Of a DNA stretch of 64,000 nt, positions 18,746 to 27,129 are shown in pieces. Positions within the stretch are counted from its first letter, which is position 1, and each line of letters starts with the position of its first letter. The notes beneath the pieces are model-generated. The model saw nothing but the letters and a program-made list of their open reading frames with translations. It had not been told where the DNA came from and searched no databases. Source of the stretch: Leeia speluncae (GTDB lineage: Bacteria; Pseudomonadota; Gammaproteobacteria; Burkholderiales; Leeiaceae). The stretch covers positions 207,695-271,694 of the forward strand of contig NZ_JAJBZT010000006.1 of NCBI RefSeq assembly GCF_020564625.1. The letters are read 5' to 3'. The position numbers and the translations under genes were made by a program.

Positions 18746-18774
18746 TTGACAAATCCTCTTAACCGTTATATCAT
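18746..18774 (+). promoter_or_regulatory. Sigma-70 promoter for yceD, near-leaderless
   Basis: A perfect -35 box TTGACA (18746-18751), a 17-base spacer and a -10-like TATCAT (18769-18774). A start point about 7 bases downstream would fall near 18781, only three bases before the yceD ATG at 18784. There is no Shine-Dalgarno sequence upstream of that ATG, which fits a leaderless or nearly leaderless mRNA. Confidence 0.65.
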
Positions 18775-18783
18775 CTCGCGTTT

Positions 18784-19278
18784 ATGTCAGAACAGTTCAT
18801 TATCCATAACTTGCGCTTCGCCGAAAGTGGTGAAGTCTTAGAGGTGAAATTGCCTCAGTCTTCCTTCGTGCGTTTGAGCGAAGAAGTGGTGCGGCCTGCT
18901 GGAGATGTGCATTTCCGTTTAATCGGGGGGCGCAACAGCCTGGGGTTGCCAGTATTGGAATTAACGGTGAAAACCACAGTTGAACTGATCTGTCAGCGTT
19001 GTATGCACAGTATGGATTTTTCTGTGGATGCTTCAACGACATTTGTGGTAGTTAAATACCCAGATCAAGTAGAGGTGTTCGATACAGATGAAGAAGATGC
19101 CATCATGATTGATGACGCATTTAACGTACTGGAATACGTGGAAGATGAAATTCTTCTTGCGTTGCCTTCATCGCCAAGGCATGAAAAGTGTGTGGATTCG
19201 TCTGCTGCCGCTGTAGCGACAGAAACCAATAAAAAACCCAACCCGTTTGCGGTGTTGGCCGAACTGAAAAACAGATAA
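18784..19278 (+). CDS. yceD: YceD family protein (DUF177), 23S rRNA accumulation protein
   Basis: A 164-residue acidic protein. The [10 protein letters not shown] motif near residue 76 is the DUF177 hallmark, and an acidic stretch ([13 protein letters not shown]) follows. In E. coli and plants the family is needed for normal 23S rRNA accumulation. It precedes rpmF by 28 bases, the conserved arrangement. No alternative start codon exists before the conserved core, so the ATG at 18784 stands even though it lacks a ribosome site. Confidence 0.92.
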   Translation: MSEQFIIHNLRFAESGEVLEVKLPQSSFVRLSEEVVRPAGDVHFRLIGGRNSLGLPVLELTVKTTVELICQRCMHSMDFSVDASTTFVVVKYPDQVEVFDTDEEDAIMIDDAFNVLEYVEDEILLALPSSPRHEKCVDSSAAAVATETNKKPNPFAVLAELKNR

Positions 19279-19306
19279 TTTTCTAAGGTTTAGTCAAGGA
19301 GTCATC

Positions 19307-19486
19307 ATGGCCGTTCAACAGAACAAAAAATCCCCATCTAAGCGTGGTATGCACCGTGCTCACGATTTTCTAACTACACCTCCATTGGCTGTTGAGCCAG
19401 TGTCTGGTGAAGTTCATTTGCGTCACCACGTTAGCCCTAACGGCTACTACCGTGGCCGTAAAGTACTGAAAACCAAAGGCGAATAA
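19307..19486 (+). CDS. rpmF: 50S ribosomal protein L32
   Basis: A 59-residue basic protein, [20 protein letters not shown] at its start, matching bacterial L32 (signature AVQQNKxSxSRRGMRRxHD). Ribosome site AAGGA lies 6 bases before the ATG. The C-terminal part has [13 protein letters not shown], typical of L32; the form lacks the zinc cysteines found in some phyla. It is flanked by yceD and plsX, the classical order, and is followed by a strong hairpin before plsX. Confidence 0.97.
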   Translation: MAVQQNKKSPSKRGMHRAHDFLTTPPLAVEPVSGEVHLRHHVSPNGYYRGRKVLKTKGE

Positions 19487-19536
19487 TTTTGCCTTCTGCA
19501 AAAGACCTGTTTGGTCTAATTTGTAGATAAATATCG

Positions 19537-19589
19537 AAACTGCGGTAGTCTCAGATAATGAAATTTTCTAGAGGCTGTCGCAGTTTTTT
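19537..19589 (+). terminator. Hairpin with U tract between rpmF and plsX (terminator or attenuator)
   Basis: Two arms, 19537-19552 and 19571-19586, form a 16-base-pair stem (AAACTGCG with CGCAGTTT, then GTAGTCTC with GAGGCTGT including G-U pairs). The loop is 18 bases and six T follow directly. plsX starts only 31 bases later, leaving little room for a new promoter, so partial read-through seems likely. Confidence 0.7.
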
Positions 19590-19619
19590 ATTACCTCTCA
19601 GCTAAATCAAATCCAGTCG

Positions 19620-20666
19620 ATGAAAATCACTATTGCCGTAGACGCCATGGGCGGCGATCACGGTTGTCGTGTCACCGTTCCGGCTGTGCTCGCTTTTCTT
19701 GAGCAACATCCATCCATTCATATCATTCTGGTCGGACAACCAGAGGCGATAGCGCAGACACTTGGCAACTCGGCCCGTAAATACGGGGATAGATTAGCAA
19801 TATTGTCAGCTACTGAAGTGGTTGGGATGGATGAATCGCCACAATCTGCACTGAAGAATAAAAAACAGTCTTCAATGCGAATCGCGATTAATCAAGTTAA
19901 AGATGGCGCTGCACAAGCATGTGTTTCCGCAGGAAATACTGGGGCGTTGATGGCTACCGGTCGCTTTGTGCTAAAAATGTTGCCAGGCATCGAACGTCCT
20001 GCCATTGCCAAAGTCATGCCAAATATCATTGGCCATAGTGTGGTCTTGGATCTTGGTGCAAATATCGATTCTGAAGCCTCTCACTTATTACAGTTTGCCG
20101 TTATGGGCTCCATGTTGGCGTCGGCTTTATTGCATAAAGATAACCCAACTGTCGGTCTATTAAATGTCGGAACCGAAGACATTAAGGGAACTCCTGTTAT
20201 TAAAGAAGCCTCAGAGCTATTAAAAGCGAGTGGGTTAAACTACTTTGGTTATGTAGAAGGTAATGACATTTACAAAGGCACTACAGACGTAGTGGTTTGT
20301 GATGGCTTTACTGGTAATGTTGCGCTAAAAACCTCTGAAGGTCTGGCTAGTATGGTCAATACCTTTTTGCGTGGTGCATTTACCAAAAATTTATTTACGA
20401 AGATGATTGCGGTATTAGCGTACCCAGTTTTGTCTGATTTTAAAAAGAGTGTGGATCATCGCCGTTACAATGGCGCAAGCTTGTTAGGTTTGCGTGGGAC
20501 CGTTGTAAAAAGCCATGGATCTGCAGATGAGATTGCTTTTGGCTTTGCTCTACAACAAGCGTTGCTTGAAGTTGAAAATCGAGTTATTCCAAAAACTGCA
20601 GAAAAAATGTCTGAGTTTCAGCAAAAACAAGAGTCTGCAAGTGACTCTGTTCAAGAGGCTATCTAA
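19620..20666 (+). CDS. plsX: Phosphate acyltransferase PlsX
   Basis: A 348-residue enzyme that converts acyl-ACP to acyl-phosphate, the first step in PlsX/PlsY phospholipid synthesis. The N-terminal [13 protein letters not shown] motif and the [13 protein letters not shown] segment (about residue 101) are diagnostic. Near the C-terminus, [16 protein letters not shown] is also typical. The stop codon is followed immediately by the fabH ATG, so the two are translated from one message. The C-terminal tail is rich in Gln, Glu and Ser and looks disordered. Confidence 0.97.
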   Translation: MKITIAVDAMGGDHGCRVTVPAVLAFLEQHPSIHIILVGQPEAIAQTLGNSARKYGDRLAILSATEVVGMDESPQSALKNKKQSSMRIAINQVKDGAAQACVSAGNTGALMATGRFVLKMLPGIERPAIAKVMPNIIGHSVVLDLGANIDSEASHLLQFAVMGSMLASALLHKDNPTVGLLNVGTEDIKGTPVIKEASELLKASGLNYFGYVEGNDIYKGTTDVVVCDGFTGNVALKTSEGLASMVNTFLRGAFTKNLFTKMIAVLAYPVLSDFKKSVDHRRYNGASLLGLRGTVVKSHGSADEIAFGFALQQALLEVENRVIPKTAEKMSEFQQKQESASDSVQEAI

Positions 20667-21623
20667 ATGTTTGCAAGAATCATCGGAACTGGTAGTTATT
20701 TACCTGAAAAGTGTCTGACAAATGCCGACCTTGAGTCTATGGTCGAGACAACAGACGAATGGATTTTTACGCGTACCGGCATTCGCCAACGACACATTGC
20801 TGCCGAAGGCCAGTTAACGAGTGATTTAGCATTAGAAGCATCTAAAAAAGCGTTAGAAGCTGCTGGAGTTGCTGCAGATAGTATTGACTTGATTATTGTT
20901 GCAACGACAACGCCAGATTTAATCTTCCCAAGTACAGCTTGTATTTTGCAGCAAAAGTTGGGCGCGATGGCTTGTCCTGCATTTGATGTACAAGCAGTGT
21001 GTAGTGGTTTTGTTTATGCGCTAGCGACGGCAGAAAAATTTATTAAAACCGGTGCTGCAAAGCGCGCCTTGGTGGTCGGTGCAGAGACCCTTTCACGAAT
21101 TGTAGACTGGAATGATCGTACTACCTGTGTGCTATTTGGTGATGGCGCTGGGGCGGTTGTTCTAGAGGCTTCAGAAGAAACGGGTATTTTATCTTCCGTG
21201 CTGAAGGCTGATGGTAACTATTTGCCATTATTGAATGTGCCAGGGCAGGTGCGTGGCGGAGAGGTAACTGGCTCACCATTTATTAAAATGGACGGGCAGG
21301 GCGTGTTTAAGTTTGCCGTTCGTTCATTAGGTGAAGTTGGCGAAGAAGCATTACGCTCACAAGGTTTGGATAAGTCCCAATTGGACTGGCTAATTCCACA
21401 CCAAGCAAATGCCAGAATTATTGAGGCAACGGCGAAAAAGCTTGGTCTTCCAATGGATAAAGTTGTCTTAACAGTGGATAAGCAGGGTAATACATCCGCA
21501 GCATCTATTCCATTAGCCATTGATGAAGCCGCCCGTTCTGGTAAATTAAAACGCAACGATTTAATTATGCTCGAAGGTATTGGTGGTGGCTTCGCATGGG
21601 GCGCTATCTTACTACGTTGGTAA
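20667..21623 (+). CDS. fabH: Beta-ketoacyl-ACP synthase III
   Basis: A 318-residue condensing enzyme that starts fatty acid synthesis by joining acetyl-CoA and malonyl-ACP. The full catalytic triad is present: Cys112 in QAVCSGF, His245 in IPHQAN and Asn275 in QGNTSAAS. Length is normal. Its start abuts the plsX stop, and a small exported-protein gene is inserted between it and fabD, which is the only break in an otherwise canonical cluster. Confidence 0.97.
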   Translation: MFARIIGTGSYLPEKCLTNADLESMVETTDEWIFTRTGIRQRHIAAEGQLTSDLALEASKKALEAAGVAADSIDLIIVATTTPDLIFPSTACILQQKLGAMACPAFDVQAVCSGFVYALATAEKFIKTGAAKRALVVGAETLSRIVDWNDRTTCVLFGDGAGAVVLEASEETGILSSVLKADGNYLPLLNVPGQVRGGEVTGSPFIKMDGQGVFKFAVRSLGEVGEEALRSQGLDKSQLDWLIPHQANARIIEATAKKLGLPMDKVVLTVDKQGNTSAASIPLAIDEAARSGKLKRNDLIMLEGIGGGFAWGAILLRW

Positions 21624-21627
21624 CATC

Positions 21628-22071
21628 ATGAAGCTAACGCTAAGACTGATCGCTTTGATACTGCTCTCGCCAATGATGGTGAGCGCCAAGGATATTGTTT
21701 TAAAGGCGGGTAGTTGGCATCTTCAGAATATTTCTACACATCCTTTGATTGGTAGAAAAGAAAAAACAAAAGACCGCTGTTTTGACGAGGCGTTAGTAAG
21801 CAATTTAGCCGCCGATCCAAATCGTCTTTTGGGTGATCAAAAACAGCAGTGTGAAACAACCCAGTTTACAAGAAAGGGTAATTACCTTTCATGGCAGGTT
21901 AAGTGCGATGAAAAGCTCACTCTTTCCGGGAATGTAGAAGTTTGGCTGGATTCTGCGACTAGCTTTCATGGTAAAGGCACCATGAAAAGCGATGGAATAT
22001 GGCCGCCGGGTGAATTGAAGTCAGAGTTTTCAGGTGTATGGGCAGATAACTGCGCTGCATCAGCACAATAA
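21628..22071 (+). CDS. DUF3617-like small exported protein
   Basis: A 147-residue protein from the ATG at 21628; the open frame reaches back into fabH but the signal peptide (MKLTLRLIALILLSPMMVSA) fixes this start. The mature part begins with KDIVLKAGSWHLQNIS and contains Cys pairs around CFDEA, QCETTQF and VKCDEK, a pattern like DUF3617 periplasmic proteins of proteobacteria. Function unknown. It lies 4 bases after fabH and 22 bases before fabD, so it is co-transcribed with fatty acid synthesis genes, without an obvious biochemical link. Confidence 0.75.
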   Translation: MKLTLRLIALILLSPMMVSAKDIVLKAGSWHLQNISTHPLIGRKEKTKDRCFDEALVSNLAADPNRLLGDQKQQCETTQFTRKGNYLSWQVKCDEKLTLSGNVEVWLDSATSFHGKGTMKSDGIWPPGELKSEFSGVWADNCAASAQ

Positions 22072-22093
22072 AGAAAATAACAGGAGATAATGA

Positions 22094-23014
22094 ATGTCAG
22101 TTGCTTTTGTGTTTCCAGGGCAAGGTTCTCAATCTGTTGGGATGATGAATGCATTTGCAGATGTTGATGTGGTTAAAGCAACTTTTGCTGAAGCTTCTGA
22201 GGTACTTGGTTTTGACGTATGGCAGTTGGTAAACGATGGTCCGCAAGAGTCGCTAAATGCGACTGTGAATACACAGCCTGTTATGCTGACTGCGGATGTG
22301 GCAATTTATCGTGCTTGGCTTGCTCAGGGCGGCGCAAAGCCTGCATTTGTTGCTGGGCATAGTTTAGGTGAGTATGCCGCACTAGTGGCTGCCGAAGTAT
22401 TAAGTTTTGCCGATGCATTAAAACTTGTGAAGTTACGGGCGGAAGCAATGCAGGCGGCTGTGCCGGAAGGTGTGGGCGCCATGGCTGCGATTTTGGGCTT
22501 AGACGATGCGGTATTACAAGCTGCTTGTGATGAAGCCGCTCAAGGCGAGGTTGTCGCAGCTGTAAACTATAACTCTGCTGGTCAAACTGTGATTGCAGGT
22601 CATAAAGCAGCGGTTGAACGTACATGCGAGTTGGCTAAGGCAAAAGGTGCTAAGCGTGCTTTGCTGTTGCCAGTCTCTGTTCCATCGCACTGTGAGCTAA
22701 TGAAACCTGCTGCAGAGAAGCTCAATGAGGCGTTGTCGAAATTAAGCATTTCGGCGCCTACCATCGAAGTAATTCATAATGTTGACGTTGCAGCTCATTC
22801 TGACGCTGCTGAGATTGCTAACGCATTAGTAGAGCAGCTTTATAAGCCTGTGCGTTGGGTGGAAACGGTACAAGCATTACATTCAAAAGGCGCGACAGTG
22901 ATTGCTGAGTGCGGGCCAGGTAAAGTGTTGCTAGGGCTAAACAAGCGTATTGCTAGTGAAGCAAAGCATATTGCATTCATCGATCCAGCCCAGTTTGCTG
23001 AATTGGCTAATTAA
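22094..23014 (+). CDS. fabD: Malonyl-CoA:ACP transacylase
   Basis: A 306-residue enzyme that loads malonyl groups onto ACP. The FPGQGSQ start motif, the nucleophile Ser90 in GHSLGEY and His199 in PSHCELM are all present. Start and length match the family. It precedes fabG by 20 bases; a GGAGATAATGA ribosome site lies just upstream. Confidence 0.97.
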   Translation: MSVAFVFPGQGSQSVGMMNAFADVDVVKATFAEASEVLGFDVWQLVNDGPQESLNATVNTQPVMLTADVAIYRAWLAQGGAKPAFVAGHSLGEYAALVAAEVLSFADALKLVKLRAEAMQAAVPEGVGAMAAILGLDDAVLQAACDEAAQGEVVAAVNYNSAGQTVIAGHKAAVERTCELAKAKGAKRALLLPVSVPSHCELMKPAAEKLNEALSKLSISAPTIEVIHNVDVAAHSDAAEIANALVEQLYKPVRWVETVQALHSKGATVIAECGPGKVLLGLNKRIASEAKHIAFIDPAQFAELAN

Positions 23015-23034
23015 GTAATCGGTAAGGAATGAAC

Positions 23035-23775
23035 ATGTTGGAAAATCGTATTGCATTGGTTACAGGTGCGTCTCGCGGTATTGGTAAAGCGATTGCACTC
23101 GAACTAGGTCGCCTTGGCGCGACGGTTGTGGGTACTGCAACTTCTGAAGGCGGTGCGGCTGCAATTACTGCTTATCTACAAGAAGCTGGTATCAAAGGCG
23201 CAGGTAAGTGCTTGAATGTTACCGATGCAGCGCAACTAGATGGTATTATCTCGGCTATTGAATCTGAATTCGGTAGCATTGGTGTGTTGGTAAATAACGC
23301 TGGCATTACGCGTGACAACTTATTAATGCGTATGAAAGATGATGAGTGGGATGACATCATGAACACCAACCTGAAGCCTGTGTTTCAGTTAAGCAGAGGT
23401 GTGATGCGTTCAATGATGAAGGCTCGCTGGGGTCGTATTATTAATATTGCCTCTGTTGTTGGTGCAACGGGTAACCCTGGGCAAACGAACTATTCTGCCG
23501 CTAAAGCTGGTTTAATGGGCTTTAGCAAGTCTTTGGCAAGAGAGGTGGGTAGTCGTGGTATTACTGTCAACTGTGTTGCGCCAGGCTTTATTGATACCGA
23601 TATGACTAAAGTGTTGCCTGAGGCGCAAAAAGAAGCGTTGACAGGGCAAATTGCACTTGGTCGTTTAGGTCAACCAGAAGAAATTGCTACCGTTGTTGGC
23701 TTTTTAGCTGGCCAAGGTGGTTCTTATGTAACAGGCCAGACACTTCATGTGAATGGCGGCATGTACATGAGTTAA
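23035..23775 (+). CDS. fabG: 3-oxoacyl-ACP reductase
   Basis: A 246-residue short-chain dehydrogenase that reduces beta-ketoacyl-ACP with NADPH. Visible are the TGASRGIGKA cofactor motif, NNAGITRDN, and the catalytic Ser-Tyr-Lys set ending in NYSAAKAGL. I chose the ATG at 23035 because AAGGA sits 6 bases upstream of it; the ATG at 23029 directly touches that ribosome site and would add only Met-Asn. A short A-T rich hairpin (23794-23816) lies downstream, and acpP has its own promoter. Confidence 0.96.
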   Translation: MLENRIALVTGASRGIGKAIALELGRLGATVVGTATSEGGAAAITAYLQEAGIKGAGKCLNVTDAAQLDGIISAIESEFGSIGVLVNNAGITRDNLLMRMKDDEWDDIMNTNLKPVFQLSRGVMRSMMKARWGRIINIASVVGATGNPGQTNYSAAKAGLMGFSKSLAREVGSRGITVNCVAPGFIDTDMTKVLPEAQKEALTGQIALGRLGQPEEIATVVGFLAGQGGSYVTGQTLHVNGGMYMS

Positions 23776-23793
23776 ACGCATATTTGTGCAAAT

Positions 23794-23816
23794 AAAATGC
23801 CTTTAAATGCATTTTT
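23794..23816 (+). terminator. Weak hairpin downstream of fabG
   Basis: AAAATGC pairs with GCATTTT across an 8-base loop, followed by a short T run. It could partly end the plsX-fabG transcript before the acpP promoter. Stem is short and A-T rich, so confidence is limited. Confidence 0.4.
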
Positions 23817-23894
23817 GCTTAAAATATGTTGAGCATTTTTTGCCACAATAGTTTATTGTTTTTGTTTAATCGTTTTTAAATGCTGGCAGGTAAT

Positions 23895-23923
23895 TTGGGT
23901 TTTTCTCTTAAATTTGCTACAAT
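23895..23923 (+). promoter_or_regulatory. Promoter for acpP with extended -10
   Basis: A -35-like TTGGGT (23895-23900), a 17-base spacer and TACAAT (23918-23923) preceded by TGC, which makes an extended -10. This fits the need for very high ACP output independent of the upstream fab genes. The leader to the acpP ATG would be about 40 bases. Confidence 0.65.
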
Positions 23924-23970
23924 GCCAGCGCTTTTAATGAATATCCTGTCGAAAGGAATGGTTTAGTCAA

Positions 23971-24210
23971 ATGGAAAACATCGAAGCTCGCGTTAAAAAG
24001 ATCGTTGCTGAGCAACTTGGCGTGAATGAAGCAGAAGTAAAAAATGAATCTTCTTTCGTTGACGATCTAGGCGCAGATTCCCTGGACACCGTTGAACTGG
24101 TGATGGCACTTGAAGAAGAGTTTGAGTGTGAAATTCCAGATGATGAAGCAGAAAAGATTACTACTGTTCAACAAGCGATTGACTACGTCAACAGCAACCT
24201 GAACAAGTAA
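23971..24210 (+). CDS. acpP: Acyl carrier protein
   Basis: A 79-residue acidic protein with the phosphopantetheine attachment site Ser37 in [10 protein letters not shown]. It carries growing acyl chains for the Fab enzymes. The AAGGA ribosome site is about 13 bases from the ATG, longer than usual, and an ATG-GTT-TAG triplet set sits in between. Followed by a perfect 13-base-pair hairpin before fabF. Confidence 0.98.
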   Translation: MENIEARVKKIVAEQLGVNEAEVKNESSFVDDLGADSLDTVELVMALEEEFECEIPDDEAEKITTVQQAIDYVNSNLNK

Positions 24211-24217
24211 CTGATTC

Positions 24218-24249
24218 CGAATCGGGCGCTAAACAAAGCGCCCGATTCG
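24218..24249 (+). terminator. Strong hairpin between acpP and fabF without U tract
   Basis: Perfect 13-base-pair stem (CGAATCGGGCGCT / AGCGCCCGATTCG) with an AAACAA loop, starting 8 bases after the acpP stop. No T run follows, so it is more likely a 3' stability or processing element, or a weak terminator that lowers fabF relative to acpP. Confidence 0.6.
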
Positions 24250-24320
24250 TATGAAGATGTCCTGACTGCTGTAAGTGTCGTACAAATGTTTTTGTACACT
24301 GGTCAAGCACGGAGATGACG

Positions 24321-25559
24321 TTGTCTAAGCGTAGAGTTGTAATCACTGGTTTGGGATTGATTTCCCCTGTTGGTAATACAGTAGAAGACGGCTGGAGCAA
24401 TTTGCTCGCTGGCAAAAGTGGTATTACCCGTATCACTAAATTCGATCCAACAAACTTCTCTGCACAAATTGCAGGCGAGGTAAAAGATTTTGATGTTGCG
24501 CAGTATATTCCTGCAAAGGATGCGCGACGTATGGATACCTTTATCCATTACGGCTTGGCAGCAGGTATCCAAGCAGTAAAAGATGCTGGTCTACAAGACG
24601 CCAGCATCAACCCTGAACGAATTGGTGTGAATATTGGTTCTGGTATTGGTGGTTTACCACTGATTGAGGATACTTATAAGGTGCTACAAGAAGGTGGCCC
24701 ACGTAAGATTTCTCCATTCTTTATTCCAGGCGCAATCATCAACATGATTGCTGGCCATTTGTCGATTATGTTTGGCTTTAAAGGCCCTAACTACGGCATC
24801 GTTTCAGCATGTACAACAGCGACACACTGTATTGGTGATGCTGCTCGTTTGATCGAGTACGGTGACGTGGACGTTATGGTCGCTGGTGGCGCAGAAGGAA
24901 CCGTTTCTCCACTAGCGATTGGTGGTTTTGCCTCTGCTCGCGCATTGTCTACCCGCAACGATGATCCTGCTACTGCTTCACGTCCATGGGATGTAGGTCG
25001 TGATGGCTTTGTTTTGGGTGAGGGTGCAGGTGTGCTTGTACTAGAAGAGTATGAGCACGCTGTAAAACGTGGTGCAAAAATTTATGCGGAGCTGGCTGGT
25101 TTCGGTATGAGTGCTGATGCTCATCACATGACCGCTCCGTGTGAAGATGGTGAAGGCGCTGCTCGTAGTATGGTGAATGCAATGAAAAATGCACAACTGA
25201 CTATGGATGCCGTGAACTATGTGAATGCACATGGTACTTCTACACCACTTGGTGATATTGCTGAAACGATCGCGATTAAGCGTGCATTTGGTGATCATGC
25301 TAAAGCGCTAGCTGTGAGCTCTACTAAATCTGCAACCGGGCATCTTTTAGGTGCTGCTGGTGGTGTAGAAGCAGTATTCTCTGCGTTGGCTGTTCACAAT
25401 CAGATTGCGCCTGCAACGATCAACCTGCAAGAAATTGATCCTCAGTGCGATCTAGATTATGTACCTAACACACCACGTGAAATGAAGATTGATGTTGCAA
25501 TCTCTAATTCATTTGGCTTTGGTGGTACAAACGGTACTTTGGTATTTAAGCGCGCATAA
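24321..25559 (+). CDS. fabF: Beta-ketoacyl-ACP synthase II
   Basis: A 412-residue condensing enzyme for chain elongation. From the TTG at 24321 the protein begins [12 protein letters not shown], matching the usual FabF start, and GGAG lies 6 bases upstream; the ATG at 24315 touches that site and is less likely. With this start the nucleophile is Cys164 in SACTTA, the same position as in E. coli FabF counting Met. The two histidines appear in [11 protein letters not shown] and [11 protein letters not shown] contexts. Last gene of the fab cluster, followed by two hairpins. Confidence 0.96.
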   Translation: MSKRRVVITGLGLISPVGNTVEDGWSNLLAGKSGITRITKFDPTNFSAQIAGEVKDFDVAQYIPAKDARRMDTFIHYGLAAGIQAVKDAGLQDASINPERIGVNIGSGIGGLPLIEDTYKVLQEGGPRKISPFFIPGAIINMIAGHLSIMFGFKGPNYGIVSACTTATHCIGDAARLIEYGDVDVMVAGGAEGTVSPLAIGGFASARALSTRNDDPATASRPWDVGRDGFVLGEGAGVLVLEEYEHAVKRGAKIYAELAGFGMSADAHHMTAPCEDGEGAARSMVNAMKNAQLTMDAVNYVNAHGTSTPLGDIAETIAIKRAFGDHAKALAVSSTKSATGHLLGAAGGVEAVFSALAVHNQIAPATINLQEIDPQCDLDYVPNTPREMKIDVAISNSFGFGGTNGTLVFKRA

Positions 25560-25564
25560 GTGCT

Positions 25565-25587
25565 TTCGACAATCCATTTGATTGTCG
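25565..25587 (+). terminator. Hairpin downstream of fabF (first)
   Basis: TCGACAATC pairs with GATTGTCGA across a short loop, 5 bases after the fabF stop. No clear T run follows. It probably acts with the stronger hairpin at 25610. Confidence 0.5.
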
Positions 25588-25609
25588 AGTATCAAAATAA
25601 ATCGTCCGG

Positions 25610-25637
25610 TTTCGGGGTGGCTTTGTCCACCCCGAAA
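25610..25637 (+). terminator. Hairpin downstream of fabF (second)
   Basis: A GC-rich stem TTTCGGGGTGG / CCACCCCGAAA with a CTTTGT loop, followed by TTGTTAT. It separates the fab cluster from pabB. Confidence 0.7.
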
Positions 25638-25739
25638 TTGTTATGATTGGGCCGGTTTGGTGCATCTGCCACCTTTTGTCATATAAAGCATTTTCAATGC
25701 TAATAACTTCCTCAAACGTCTAATAGACAGGTTTTTTCG

Positions 25740-27128
25740 ATGCGAGAAATACATCTTATTCCGCTTTCTTCTCGACCTAAATTGCAATCCATTATGGAGA
25801 AAAATGAAGCACTTTTTCCTGTGCTTTTGCAATCATCTAAAGAAGATGGCTGGGATCTGTTGCTTGCATCAACTGAGTTTATTCCTGTTCTGGATTCTGA
25901 GCATGTACTGACAACTTTGAACAGGTATTGGCAGAATGTTGACTCAAAAGACTATACCTGTTTGCCTAAAAATGCAGCCAACATCCCATTTAAGGGGGGG
26001 TGGTTTGTTTATTGTGGTTATGAATTACTGCATGACTTAGAAATTTCCGTTCCAAAGTTTAATCAAGCGACGGATTTTCCTGCTCATGCGATTTATCGAA
26101 CGCCAGCAGCCATTGTGACGAGAAGAAGTGATGGTGCTTCTTGGTTGTTAGTGGAGCCGGGTTTTGATGCGCTAGAAAAAAGACTGATTGAATTAGTTGC
26201 TCAGTCTTATGAGGATGTGTCGACGGAGTTGGATGGTGTTGTCGCGATTGCAGAAGAAGACCCTTCGATTTATTTAACGAATATAGAAAAAGTTAAGCAC
26301 TATATTCATGAAGGGGATGTGTTCCAAGTAAATTTGTCTAGAAGATGGACGGCAAATTTAACATCTGCTTTTGCGCCTCATCATTTATTTGCAAAACTTA
26401 GAGCGGTGAATCCCGCGCCATTTTCAGGTCTAGTCAAAATACCGCAAGCAAATAGCGAAGCTGCATGGATTATTTCTGCATCACCAGAGCGTTTGATTAG
26501 CGTTGAGCTTAAAGCGAATGACCATCATGCATTGCCAACTAGGCATGCTGAGACGCGTCCGATTGCAGGTACTCATCCACGTTCTAAAGATCCACAAGAG
26601 GATGAGATGCTTAAACAGCAATTGCTTGCCAGTCGTAAAGAGCGTGCAGAGCATGTCATGTTGGTGGACTTGGAGCGAAATGATCTAGGTAGAGTATGCG
26701 TGCCAGGAACCGTTAAAGTCGATGAGTTAATGGCGGTGGCGACGTATTCTTATGTACACCACATAGAATCGAATGTGCATGGTGAATTAAGAGCAGATAT
26801 TCTTCCTGGTGATGCGATTGCTGCGATGTTCCCCGGAGGGACCATTACAGGGTGCCCTAAAGTTCGCACAATGCAAATTATTCGTGAGTTAGAAACCCAT
26901 CCTAGATACGCGTATACAGGCAGTATGGGGTATGTCAATTTGGATGGGTCGATGGATATGAATATCTTGATTCGTACCTTTATGTATAACCCTGAGTTAG
27001 CTGGTGAAGAGTTGGTGTTCAGGGCTGGCGGTGGGATTGTGATTGACTCTGATCCTGTACGAGAGTTAAACGAAACACGTGCAAAAGTGAAGGGGTTAAT
27101 GCGTGCATTAAGTCCTCAAGAGGAATGA
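25740..27128 (+). CDS. pabB: Aminodeoxychorismate synthase component I (chorismate-utilising enzyme)
   Basis: A 462-residue enzyme of the anthranilate/aminodeoxychorismate synthase family, giving 4-amino-4-deoxychorismate for folate. The chorismate-binding domain fills the C-terminal two thirds: HEGDVFQVNLSR, ERNDLGRV and FPGGTITGCPK are seen. The residue in the PIxGT loop is Ala276 (PIAGT) rather than the Lys of E. coli PabB, a TrpE-like state. I favour PabB because pabC follows one base after its stop and the N-terminal domain is PabB-like. No glutamine amidotransferase gene is adjacent. Confidence 0.88.
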   Translation: MREIHLIPLSSRPKLQSIMEKNEALFPVLLQSSKEDGWDLLLASTEFIPVLDSEHVLTTLNRYWQNVDSKDYTCLPKNAANIPFKGGWFVYCGYELLHDLEISVPKFNQATDFPAHAIYRTPAAIVTRRSDGASWLLVEPGFDALEKRLIELVAQSYEDVSTELDGVVAIAEEDPSIYLTNIEKVKHYIHEGDVFQVNLSRRWTANLTSAFAPHHLFAKLRAVNPAPFSGLVKIPQANSEAAWIISASPERLISVELKANDHHALPTRHAETRPIAGTHPRSKDPQEDEMLKQQLLASRKERAEHVMLVDLERNDLGRVCVPGTVKVDELMAVATYSYVHHIESNVHGELRADILPGDAIAAMFPGGTITGCPKVRTMQIIRELETHPRYAYTGSMGYVNLDGSMDMNILIRTFMYNPELAGEELVFRAGGGIVIDSDPVRELNETRAKVKGLMRALSPQEE

Positions 27129-27129
27129 A

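Noticed and set aside
22281..22625. Open frame antisense to fabD, 114 codons
   Set aside because: Composition is low-complexity (His, Gln, Leu, Pro) and mirrors the codon use of fabD; no ribosome site or family likeness.
24970..25298. Two antisense His-rich frames inside fabF
   Set aside because: They are complements of conserved FabF sequence; His-rich composition is a by-product of the coding strand.
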